DNA of 24,251 bases from COMBO-56-21 sp041559015. Its GTDB lineage: Archaea; Thermoplasmatota; Thermoplasmata; UBA10834. The stretch lies in contig JBFFED010000028.1 of NCBI GenBank assembly GCA_041559015.1, positions 1 to 24,251 of the forward strand, written 5' to 3'. Numbering within the stretch: the stretch's first letter is position 1; each line of letters opens with the position of its first letter. Shown here piece by piece: positions 1 through 6,538 of the stretch. A model generated the notes under the pieces. The model was not told the origin of the DNA, did no database searches, and saw only the letters and a program-made list of their open reading frames with translations. The translations under genes were made by a program, and so were the position numbers.

Positions 1-224
1 GCTGGGACGCGCCGGGGTCGAACCGTAGACCCCCTGCCGTCATGTTGAGGACGGCTGTTGGCAGCGGGCCAGAGCTCCTGGAAGACGCGCCCATTCGGGA
101 ATATGGATTCCTCCCACATGTCAGGCGCGATCCGCTGCTCCGCGGGCCGACCGTTCCGGCCCGCGTATGTGCCTTGTTCGGCATCCAGTGACCAACGGGG
201 AGACGGGTTCTTGACGTTTCGCAC
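1..224 (-). CDS. Possible 5' part of an unidentified protein, cut by the window edge
   Basis: The minus strand is open from a GTG at 222-224 to the window edge, about 74 codons. The GTG has a Shine-Dalgarno-like AGGTGG (233-238) eight bases upstream and an A/T-rich box (270-277) a little further up, which fits a gene divergent from the permease at 309. The start of the product reads MRNVKNPSPRW, with FPNGRVFQELW further on; I recognise no family. The plus strand is also open in exactly aligned register (positions 3-191, ending in TGA, final residues ALFGIQ) and has more G/C at third positions, so the 3' end of a plus-strand gene is a real alternative. The stretch also carries several strong hairpins, so a structured RNA cannot be excluded. 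I slightly favour the minus-strand reading because of its start signals. Confidence 0.35.
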   Translation of the reverse strand, partial: MRNVKNPSPRWSLDAEQGTYAGRNGRPAEQRIAPDMWEESIFPNGRVFQELWPAANSRPQHDGRGSTVRPRRVP

Positions 225-268
225 TACATGTACCACCTGATTTTGGACAGAACGGCTACCTGGGAAGG

Positions 269-276
269 TATTTAAT
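269..276 (+). promoter_or_regulatory. TATA-like box for the FtsX-like permease operon
   Basis: TATTTAAT lies 40 bases before the ATG at 309, placing transcription start near 298. A GAGGAG Shine-Dalgarno follows at 297-302, six bases before the ATG, so the leader is very short. The box is nearly symmetrical and could also serve the divergent reading at 224. Confidence 0.5.
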
Positions 277-308
277 CGCGGTCGCGCGATGCCTTTGAGG
301 AGTCCTCT

Positions 309-1355
309 ATGCCTTCACTCCTGCTGTTCAGGTTCGGCTCGAAGGCCCGTACCACCAGCTGGGGCATCGCGCTGTGCACCATGTTCATCGTGGCGAGCTT
401 CGCCGTCGCGGACGGCCTCAGGGCTTCCACGGAGAACCTCGTAGGCAGTTTCTCATCGGAGTATTCGCTCATCACCAAGAAGGGCCTGTCGAGCCCCGCC
501 GTGTTCGATCCCGCGGAGCTGCCATCGGACGGATCCTTTGCGTTCGGGATTTTCGCCGATGCAGCAGTCGCGGAGACACAATCGCGAGCGACCGTATTTG
601 CGGTAAAAGACACAGAATTGGTGCTGAAGGAGACGTTATCTGCACCAGAAGGTATCGTGCTCATGGGGCAGGGGCAATCATATCCAGGGACCATCACGCT
701 GACCGCGGAGTCATCCGTGGTCGTGTCTGTGCTGGGCGGGTATTCGTCCACCATGTTCCCATCGAGCTGGTTGCTTGGCGACGAAGCGTTGCTGAGGCAG
801 CTCTCAGGACTGTCGGAAGGGTTCAACTTCGCGATAGCCAAGAATCTCCTGGATGACGCCGCCTCATCCTTGGAGTCCACAGGGTTTGCGGTCCAGCCGC
901 TCATCGGAATCATAGGATTCCTTGACTCAGGGATAGAGGAGATCAGGTCGGATGCGATGTGGGTCTTATTCCCGTCGACATTCGTGATCGCGGTCCTTGC
1001 ATACAGTTTCATGGGCTCCGAGACCTCCGACAGGAGGCACGAGATAGGCATCATCAAGACCATCGGCGCTGGCAGATGGAGGATACTCCGGTTGCTGACC
1101 GCGAACGCAATGGTGATCAGCGTGTGGGGCGGGGTGCTGGGTCTCGCGCTGGGGGTCGCGCTCTCGTACGGGGTCTCCACGGTCGCATCCTCGCTCTTCA
1201 CCTCGGTGTTCATCATGAAGGCGAGCGAGGCGCTCCTTGTGTACTCATTCATAGCCACGGTGGGTGCTGCGGTTGCGGGGGCCTTCCTGCCCGCTCTGAG
1301 GATGACTCTCTCAAAGCCGGTCGACGACCTGAAGGAGGCGGCATCATCCTCCTGA
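309..1355 (+). CDS. FtsX-like ABC transporter permease (MacB/LolC-like topology)
   Basis: A 348-residue membrane protein. A first helix (about residues 16-38) is followed by an extracytoplasmic domain of about 175 residues, then three helices near 217-238, 263-290 and 308-333. The segment between helices 2 and 3 reads RRHEIGIIKTIGA, the typical FtsX cytoplasmic loop that couples to the ATPase. Family knowledge: such permeases pair with an ATP-binding subunit and act on envelope substrates rather than pumping small solutes. Here the next gene is a second FtsX-like permease that overlaps this stop codon, so the two probably form a heterodimer. No ATPase gene is visible in the window. The ATG has a good Shine-Dalgarno (GAGGAG, 297-302). 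Codons around 560-650 end in A or T more often than the rest of the gene. Substrate unknown. Confidence 0.85.
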   Translation: MPSLLLFRFGSKARTTSWGIALCTMFIVASFAVADGLRASTENLVGSFSSEYSLITKKGLSSPAVFDPAELPSDGSFAFGIFADAAVAETQSRATVFAVKDTELVLKETLSAPEGIVLMGQGQSYPGTITLTAESSVVVSVLGGYSSTMFPSSWLLGDEALLRQLSGLSEGFNFAIAKNLLDDAASSLESTGFAVQPLIGIIGFLDSGIEEIRSDAMWVLFPSTFVIAVLAYSFMGSETSDRRHEIGIIKTIGAGRWRILRLLTANAMVISVWGGVLGLALGVALSYGVSTVASSLFTSVFIMKASEALLVYSFIATVGAAVAGAFLPALRMTLSKPVDDLKEAASSS

Positions 1356-3361
1356 TACGCCCACGGGCGATATTGGTCGTCGCTCTGTCCATGCTGATAT
1401 TCACCGCGACAGCATCCGTGCTCTCCGGGCTGCGGTCCGCTCCAGAGGCGTTCGCTGCCAGCGAGGGTTTCGTCATCTCGGACAGCACCGCCCCCACGAT
1501 ATTCTCGAGCAGGGTGGGTGTCGACATGGTGTATTCGCTCGACGCGATTCCGAGCATCACGGGTGCCAGTCCCGAGGTGTTCGCGTTCTCGTCTTACGAG
1601 GACGTCTCATTTGTTGTGCGCGGCGTCGAGCTGGGCAGGTTCAACGACACGGGCCCCGCTTTCAAGGAGTTCTCACTGATCCAGGGGCAGTCGATAGCAT
1701 GCGTGAACAGTGCGCTCGTGGGTGACAGGTTACTGGACAGGCTCGACATGGACGCGCCTTACATGCTGCCATTGGTCGGGAGCTATTCATCGAAGATGGA
1801 GTTCGTGAACGTCGTGGGTTCCTACACGACTGGTTCTCCCTTGGACGACGAGATGCTCGTGTCGCTCGATGTCGCGAGATTCCTCTCTGGGATGCCTACG
1901 GACAAGGTGTCGGTCGTTCGCGTGGCCACGGATGATCCTGATTGGCTCGCGGGAGTGCTGTCGCCAGCGAACGCGAGGTTCACCCTCTTCGACCTCCACA
2001 CCTCGGGAGGGGAAGTGGCGATCGGGGAGAGCCTGTCGATATCCGTGAGTGTCCGCAACTGGGGCGGTGCTGCCGGGGAGGTCACAGTGCTGTTCTCTGA
2101 GGGGGCGCGGCTCCTGGACGAGGTTGTCGTATCCCTCGACGCCAGTCAATCCACGACCGTCATCCGAAGCGTTGAGTCCGAGCAGTTGGGCAATAGGAGC
2201 ATCGAGGTTTCCATCCTTGGCGATTTCCCGGTTGCGCTCTACGCCAACTTCACCGTCAAAGAGCCATATCTCACAGTCTCCGCCCCGTCCAAGGTGCTCC
2301 TAGAGAGCGAGTTCAACGTGTCGGTCACGAAATCATGCGGCGAGCCAGCGGAGGGCGCCCTTGTGACCTTCGGCACTCAGTCGGCGTACACGGATGCATC
2401 GGGCACGGCATCGCTCTCGGCCTCTGCTGCGGGCACGTGGACCGTACGTGCGACCATGTCCGGGTTGACTGAGGCCTCCGCTGCGGTGCAGGTCCAGGAC
2501 CCCTCGGCTTTCCCCGCTGAATTCCTGCCAACGATAGTGGACTTCACGGTGCTGCCAGAGGTTGTCAAGGAGTCCGAATCCGCAAGAGGGGTGCTCGCGG
2601 TCACCAACAGCGGCTCACAAGAGGGACAGTTCATTGCGCAGATACTCGTGGACGCGCAGGTCCTCACGACGCTGAACATCTCGCTTCTCGGGATGTCGTC
2701 CGAGACGGTGAGGTTCGATATATCGGGACTTGCCCCGGGGACGCACACGGTCCAGGCAGGCAGCTTCTCCCGATTACTAGTGGTCGAGTCGTGGATCGCT
2801 GAGAACCCTGACCTCGTCCAGCTCGTTGTGAGGTATGGTGGCTCCACCACGCTCTCATCACCGGCCTCCATACCAATCTACCAGGCGGCCAAGATATCCG
2901 AGGGAAACGTGTCGGTCGCCCTCTTCGCCATAGGCGCCATATCGGCTCTCTTGGCGGCGCTCGCAATAGCCTCCATCTACTCGAAGGAGGTCCACGAGTC
3001 GAGGCGAACCCTGGGCATACTGAGGACCATAGGCGCCTCCAAGCGGGCCATCCGGAGGCTGATTTTCCCTCAGGCTCTCAGGAGCGGGCTCGCGGGCGCG
3101 GCAGTGGGCATCGTCCTGGGCGTGCTTGTCGTGGACATCATGTCGCGGTCGGGACTGTTCATGGTGTTCGGACACACGCTCGCACTCGAGCTCGATCTCT
3201 TGCTGCTCCTGATGGTGCTACTCGCGTCCGTCGCCATCAGCGTGGGCACTGCGTTGTGGTGCTCGATGGCCGCTTCTCGCGAGAGCGCCATCGTCTCGAT
3301 AAGGGGCCTGGAAAATGACGGACAGACGGCTGCTGCGGCAGAGGAGCCGGAGGATGGCTAG
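1352..3361 (+). CDS. FtsX-like ABC permease with large extracytoplasmic Ig/CARDB-like insert
   Basis: About 669 residues. One helix near the N terminus (LVVALSMLIFTATA) is followed by roughly 490 extracytoplasmic residues, then three helices and the FtsX-type loop ESRRTLGILRTIGA. The extracytoplasmic part contains beta-rich repeats resembling CARDB or bacterial-Ig domains: one where nucleotides 2030-2260 encode it, one at 2270-2500 (VTFGTQSAYTDASGTA, a typical Big-1-like turn), one at 2540-2790. The start is uncertain. The frame stays open upstream inside the previous gene, but that stretch is clearly its shadow. The most attractive start is CTG at 1352, overlapping the previous stop as CTGA, with GGAGG at 1334-1338; alternatives are TTG 1373 and ATG 1391. 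Likely the co-translated partner of the preceding permease. The stop shares CTAG (3358-3361) with the convergent gene. Confidence 0.82.
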   Translation: MIRPRAILVVALSMLIFTATASVLSGLRSAPEAFAASEGFVISDSTAPTIFSSRVGVDMVYSLDAIPSITGASPEVFAFSSYEDVSFVVRGVELGRFNDTGPAFKEFSLIQGQSIACVNSALVGDRLLDRLDMDAPYMLPLVGSYSSKMEFVNVVGSYTTGSPLDDEMLVSLDVARFLSGMPTDKVSVVRVATDDPDWLAGVLSPANARFTLFDLHTSGGEVAIGESLSISVSVRNWGGAAGEVTVLFSEGARLLDEVVVSLDASQSTTVIRSVESEQLGNRSIEVSILGDFPVALYANFTVKEPYLTVSAPSKVLLESEFNVSVTKSCGEPAEGALVTFGTQSAYTDASGTASLSASAAGTWTVRATMSGLTEASAAVQVQDPSAFPAEFLPTIVDFTVLPEVVKESESARGVLAVTNSGSQEGQFIAQILVDAQVLTTLNISLLGMSSETVRFDISGLAPGTHTVQAGSFSRLLVVESWIAENPDLVQLVVRYGGSTTLSSPASIPIYQAAKISEGNVSVALFAIGAISALLAALAIASIYSKEVHESRRTLGILRTIGASKRAIRRLIFPQALRSGLAGAAVGIVLGVLVVDIMSRSGLFMVFGHTLALELDLLLLLMVLLASVAISVGTALWCSMAASRESAIVSIRGLENDGQTAAAAEEPEDG

Positions 3362-4245
3362 TCCTCAGGCTCGGCCAGCACGTCGAACCACAGGTGCAGG
3401 TTACCGTAGAGGTACTGGGGCTCCTCCTCGTTCTGTATGTAGAGGTCGAAGTCCACCCTGAAGTCCCCGGTCTCATTGAGCAAGAAGACGACAGTCTGAG
3501 TCCAGATCTCCCCCTCCTCCAGAGATTTGATGAATGTCTGGGTGTCCCGCTCGCTTTCATTGCTCCCGCCGTATGCTACTAGCGTGAAGGCCCTCGGCCC
3601 GTCCTCCCCGTTCATCATCTCTATCTTCACCACAAGGGAGGTGTTCACGAGCCTCGAGACGTTCGTGACGATTTTCCCATCCTCCCCAGTCATGGCGAAA
3701 TACGTTCGGGACGGGTACTCCGCCGTTATGACGAGCCCGAGCGATATCGCGGAGATCACGAGGGCGACGGCGAGCATCGCGGCCACGACCTTGTCGATCT
3801 TGACCGGAGGGACGGGAGGCTTAGGCGCCTCCTTGGGCTTCGGACCCTTCTCCTTCCGCGGGTAGAAGGTCTCCAAGGCGACTGCGCCGATCGCGAACAA
3901 TATCAAGGACGCCCTCGTCGTGTTCGGATCAAGGCCTATCGGCGTCAGGACGAGTATGAGCCCGAGGATGATGACGACGATGATGCTCAGTCCGAGGCTG
4001 AGCACGAACCTCATCTCCGCGCTAGTATCTTTCCAGAAGAATAGTCTCACAACGGCGAACCCTGGTATGAAGAACATGTATGGCAGGCCGAACACGTATG
4101 CCAGCAACTCCCCCTCGAAGGCCATCAGAGCCAATGTCGCGATTATCGAGAAGCCGCATATGGCTACCCTCTGGCCGTTGTCCGTTTCGAGGAAGCTCAA
4201 GAACCTGTCAGGGTATCCCTGGCCTTCGTCGGAGGGCTTCTTCAT
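3358..4245 (-). CDS. DUF1616-type membrane protein with extracytoplasmic domain
   Basis: A 295-residue protein. The N-terminal half has about four hydrophobic helices, including the LPYMFFIPGFAVVRLFF stretch typical of DUF1616 proteins, then a Lys/Pro-rich cytoplasmic linker (KEKGPKPKEAPKPPVPPVK), another helix (AAMLAVALVISAISLGLVI) and a C-terminal domain of about 120 residues with several N-x-S/T sequons. The frame is open to 4320, but I choose the ATG at 4243-4245 because a TATA-like AAATATAG on the minus strand (4269-4276) is centred 27 bases upstream, as expected for a leaderless archaeal message. DUF1616 proteins are common in Euryarchaeota and their function is not established; envelope or glycoprotein roles are guesses. 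It is convergent with the FtsX gene and divergent from the zinc-ribbon gene at 4464. Confidence 0.8.
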   Translation of the reverse strand: MKKPSDEGQGYPDRFLSFLETDNGQRVAICGFSIIATLALMAFEGELLAYVFGLPYMFFIPGFAVVRLFFWKDTSAEMRFVLSLGLSIIVVIILGLILVLTPIGLDPNTTRASLILFAIGAVALETFYPRKEKGPKPKEAPKPPVPPVKIDKVVAAMLAVALVISAISLGLVITAEYPSRTYFAMTGEDGKIVTNVSRLVNTSLVVKIEMMNGEDGPRAFTLVAYGGSNESERDTQTFIKSLEEGEIWTQTVVFLLNETGDFRVDFDLYIQNEEEPQYLYGNLHLWFDVLAEPED

Positions 4246-4268
4246 CTGGCGGTAGAAACACATCATGG

Positions 4269-4276
4269 CTATATTT
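4269..4276 (-). promoter_or_regulatory. TATA-like box for leaderless DUF1616 transcript
   Basis: AAATATAG read on the minus strand, centred 27 bases before the ATG at 4245. This spacing predicts transcription starting at the start codon itself, and it decides the start chosen for that gene. Confidence 0.5.
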
Positions 4277-4389
4277 GCTTGTCCTGAGCTCCTTCGATAT
4301 GGCCAGGTGCAGTCGGCCACCCTGCCGGACCAGGTCGAATCAATCCTTTGGGATGGGTCAGTGTCGGCCGCTTGTCATGACGCAGCAAC

Positions 4390-4398
4390 CTATATAAA
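4390..4398 (+). promoter_or_regulatory. TATA box of zinc-ribbon membrane protein gene
   Basis: CTATATAAA is a near-ideal archaeal TATA box. Transcription should begin near 4418-4422, giving a leader of about 45 bases that carries a Shine-Dalgarno-like GAGAGG at 4447-4452. Confidence 0.65.
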
Positions 4399-4463
4399 CG
4401 GCAAATCCAATCTTCAAATCTCCCATCAACCAACACTCCATCGGCAGAGAGGTGCGTGACCGG

Positions 4464-5342
4464 ATGCCAAAGAAGAAGCCTGCGAAGAAGGAAGTCGAGG
4501 AAGTGGTCGAGGAAGAGGAGCAGGTCACCTGCCCCGTCTGCGGGAAGCCCGTGGGTTTGTCGGTGCCCTCATGTCCATTCTGCGGTGCTGAGTTCGAGGA
4601 GGAAGCGATCGAGGAGATCGTGGAGGAGGCCGAGGCGAAACCCCAGGCCGCCGCTGCGCCTCAGGCAGAGGTCGAGGACGCAGTGGATGAGGACGAGATG
4701 GCCGAGTGCCCTGTCTGCGGGACCATGGTCAGCCTCAATGTCCCCTCGTGCCCGAGCTGCGGCGCGGAGTTCGAGGAGGAAGAGGTCGAGGAGGTCGTAG
4801 AGGTCGAGGAGGCGCCTGTGAAGGCCGCCCCTACGAGGCCGAGGCCGTCGAAGGTCGTCGTCGAGGACGAGGAGGTTTATGTCGAGGAGGAGCCCGTGCG
4901 GGCGCTCACCGGGCCACCCAGCAGCATCGTCGACCTCAGGGTCGTCGGGATCGCGCTCATACTCCTGGGCATCATCGGCTCCCAGATAGCGTTCATGATA
5001 GACTGGTACTGGACCTGGGTGCCCCCCATAGGGGATAACCTCGGGATATTCATCGCCATACCAGCGGTGATAGTCGTCGCCGGCCTGCTCGTGTTCATGC
5101 TCATCAAGCGCTCGGTCATCGGGAAGAGGCGGAAGGTTCCGTCGATGGTGCCTGCCATGTCTCTCTCCCTGTTCCTGTTCGGCATACTCGCATTGATAAT
5201 GATCATGCTCTGGAACCCTATCAACTCCGCGCTGCAGAGCTCCAGCCTAGGGGTGGGCGGGGCATTCCTCGCTATACTCATCATCGGCGTTCTCGCAGTG
5301 TTCATGGGGAACCGGATGTCCGCCCCCAAGGCCGCATATTGA
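4464..5342 (+). CDS. Double zinc-ribbon, acidic-linker integral membrane protein
   Basis: A 292-residue protein from the ATG at 4464; a GTG at 4452 in the same frame is an alternative but overlaps the presumed Shine-Dalgarno. Two Cys4 zinc ribbons occupy residues 23-40 (Cys 23, 26, 37, 40) and 82-99 (Cys 82, 85, 96, 99), each of form CPVCG-x8-SCPxCGAEF. They are separated and followed by long Glu/Val-rich acidic stretches. From about residue 155 there are four hydrophobic helices. The ribbons most likely face the cytoplasm on a flexible acidic tether. The same ribbon, nearly word for word, occurs once in the TPR membrane protein at 9202, which argues for a shared partner or function. No enzyme motif is seen; the role is unknown. 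Confidence 0.85.
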   Translation: MPKKKPAKKEVEEVVEEEEQVTCPVCGKPVGLSVPSCPFCGAEFEEEAIEEIVEEAEAKPQAAAAPQAEVEDAVDEDEMAECPVCGTMVSLNVPSCPSCGAEFEEEEVEEVVEVEEAPVKAAPTRPRPSKVVVEDEEVYVEEEPVRALTGPPSSIVDLRVVGIALILLGIIGSQIAFMIDWYWTWVPPIGDNLGIFIAIPAVIVVAGLLVFMLIKRSVIGKRRKVPSMVPAMSLSLFLFGILALIMIMLWNPINSALQSSSLGVGGAFLAILIIGVLAVFMGNRMSAPKAAY

Positions 5343-5638
5343 CCGGTCTGGCCAGTTCACCGAGGATTCGCCTCCGTTGATGTTCTTCCAGGGCGTCAAG
5401 AAGCATACCGCGTTCGTGGTGTTCGCGCGAGCACACCTCGGCCAGATGAGGGGCCGACAACCTGCTCGCGTGCCTGTCCAGCAGCACGAGACTGGATTTA
5501 CCAAATAATTATATACTCATACCCCTATATATTGAGGGCGAAAGCAGAAGGGATGGACCAGCATGTGCACTGCGCTAGAAGCGCGTGCGCTCCTCGATTC
5601 TGCGAACGCGTGGAAGAACTAGAAAGGAGTTGAATGCG
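5343..5638. other. Intergenic region with paired promoters and no clear gene
   Basis: The left part (5343-5500) is GC-rich. It contains a 42-codon open frame (ATG 5380 to TAA about 5508) with no ribosome binding site and no recognised product. The right part turns abruptly A/T-rich and carries the promoter of the next gene. Confidence 0.4.
5508..5532 (+). promoter_or_regulatory. Two tandem TATA-like boxes
   Basis: AATTATATA at 5508-5516 and CTATATATT near 5524-5532 lie in a sharply A/T-rich patch. They predict two start sites, near 5540 and 5556, for the small secreted protein gene, with leaders of roughly 80-100 bases. Confidence 0.5.
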
Positions 5639-6172
5639 ATGGAGAAAAGGATCCTAGGGATAATGGTCACGCTCGTGGTCGTAGCGGCCGTCGTGGTCGG
5701 TTTCGTCATGGTCGCAGCGGGCGGGGCGTGGAGGTCGTCAGGGGGGTTCACGAACCTGTTCGACGACCTCGAATACACCGGGGGCGCGACCACGAATCAG
5801 ATGCTCTCTCTGCCATCCGATTGGAGGCAGGGCGACAAGAAGGTCGTGAGCGATGTCATAACGGACATGGTCTACAGGAAGCAGATCGTGAGCCAGACGA
5901 CGGTGTACATCACGACGATGTACTTCGTGTACCTCGGCGACAAGTGGAGCAACCCATACCAGGGCTTCGGACAGAACTTCTACGTGCCGGTCACATACGG
6001 CAACTACTGGCTGCATGTCGATCACGGGCAGTTCGCGATAACCGTCTCCTCTGCCACGAACGTGTCCGCAGACTATGGGATCGGAGATGTGATATCGATC
6101 GAGTCCACGTTGAAGCTCAACGGTCTGGGACAGCTTGCGTTCGATACCTGGAACGTGAAGAGCCTTCTCTGA
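5639..6172 (+). CDS. Small secreted or membrane-anchored protein, unknown family
   Basis: A 177-residue protein starting at the ATG of 5639, chosen because AAAGGAG lies nine bases upstream (5623-5629); the frame is open to a GTG at 5585 that has no such signal. Residues 1-27 form a strong hydrophobic segment (MEKRILGIMVTLVVV...), an uncleaved anchor or signal peptide. The remainder is beta-strand rich, with many Tyr, Val and Thr, and ends in GDVISIESTLKLNGLGQLAF. That ending recalls the last strands of OB-fold lipoprotein domains, but this is weak. There is a single N-x-S sequon. It stands alone between promoters: tandem TATA boxes upstream, and the promoter of the NGR-array gene downstream. 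I do not recognise the family. Confidence 0.75.
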   Translation: MEKRILGIMVTLVVVAAVVVGFVMVAAGGAWRSSGGFTNLFDDLEYTGGATTNQMLSLPSDWRQGDKKVVSDVITDMVYRKQIVSQTTVYITTMYFVYLGDKWSNPYQGFGQNFYVPVTYGNYWLHVDHGQFAITVSSATNVSADYGIGDVISIESTLKLNGLGQLAFDTWNVKSLL

Positions 6173-6538
6173 CGTCCAAGGCGTCTTGAAACCCCTTCCG
6201 AAACCCGATTCTCCTTATCAGCAGCGACCGAAGTAGTTCGGTTTGGGAGCACCTGGCCGTTCCTGGGGACCCCTCTCAATCACTATAAGAACGTATCTCT
6301 GGCTCTGGTTATCAAAAGTGATGCGTCAAGGGAAACCGTATTATAATATACTCGGCAAATTGCTAAAATATACGCACACGCGCATGCGAGAACAGGGCTA
6401 CCGGGCTTTTATGGGCAGGTCCATACGAGCACGCTTTGTGACGCGCACGCATCAGTAGCGCGAGAGAGGAGGGGGAAGAGCAGCCTCCCCTGAAAGAGCG
6501 GTGCCAGTCCACATGCCGAACCGAACAGAGGAAGGACC
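6173..6538. other. Intergenic region and long leader of the NGR-array operon
   Basis: Contains a perfect 6-bp hairpin ACCGAA/TTCGGT with a GTAG loop at 6227-6242, then an A/T-rich promoter zone (6340-6372), then a leader of about 140 bases. In the leader, AGGGGG near 6468-6473 can pair with TCCCCT around 6486-6491. No gene is seen. Confidence 0.4.
6340..6372 (+). promoter_or_regulatory. TATA-like elements of the NGR-array operon
   Basis: ATTATAATATA at 6340-6350 and AAAATATA at 6365-6372 are the only strong TATA-like sequences before the GTG at 6539. They imply start sites near 6373 and 6397 and an untranslated leader of about 140-165 bases, unusually long beside the short leaders elsewhere in the window. 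Confidence 0.45.

Noticed and set aside
1..91. tRNA on the minus strand at the left edge
   Set aside because: Ends can pair (GGGCGCG with CGCGUCC) and TTCGA resembles a T loop, but the T stem has only three pairs, the D arm is abnormal and the central loop has eight bases.
959..1351. N-terminal extension of the second FtsX permease to ATG 959
   Set aside because: That stretch is the shifted frame of the first permease (Arg/Gly/His-rich), which is clearly coding in its own frame.
5380..5510. 42-codon open frame after the zinc-ribbon gene
   Set aside because: No ribosome binding site, no recognised product and the frame runs into the promoter of the next gene.
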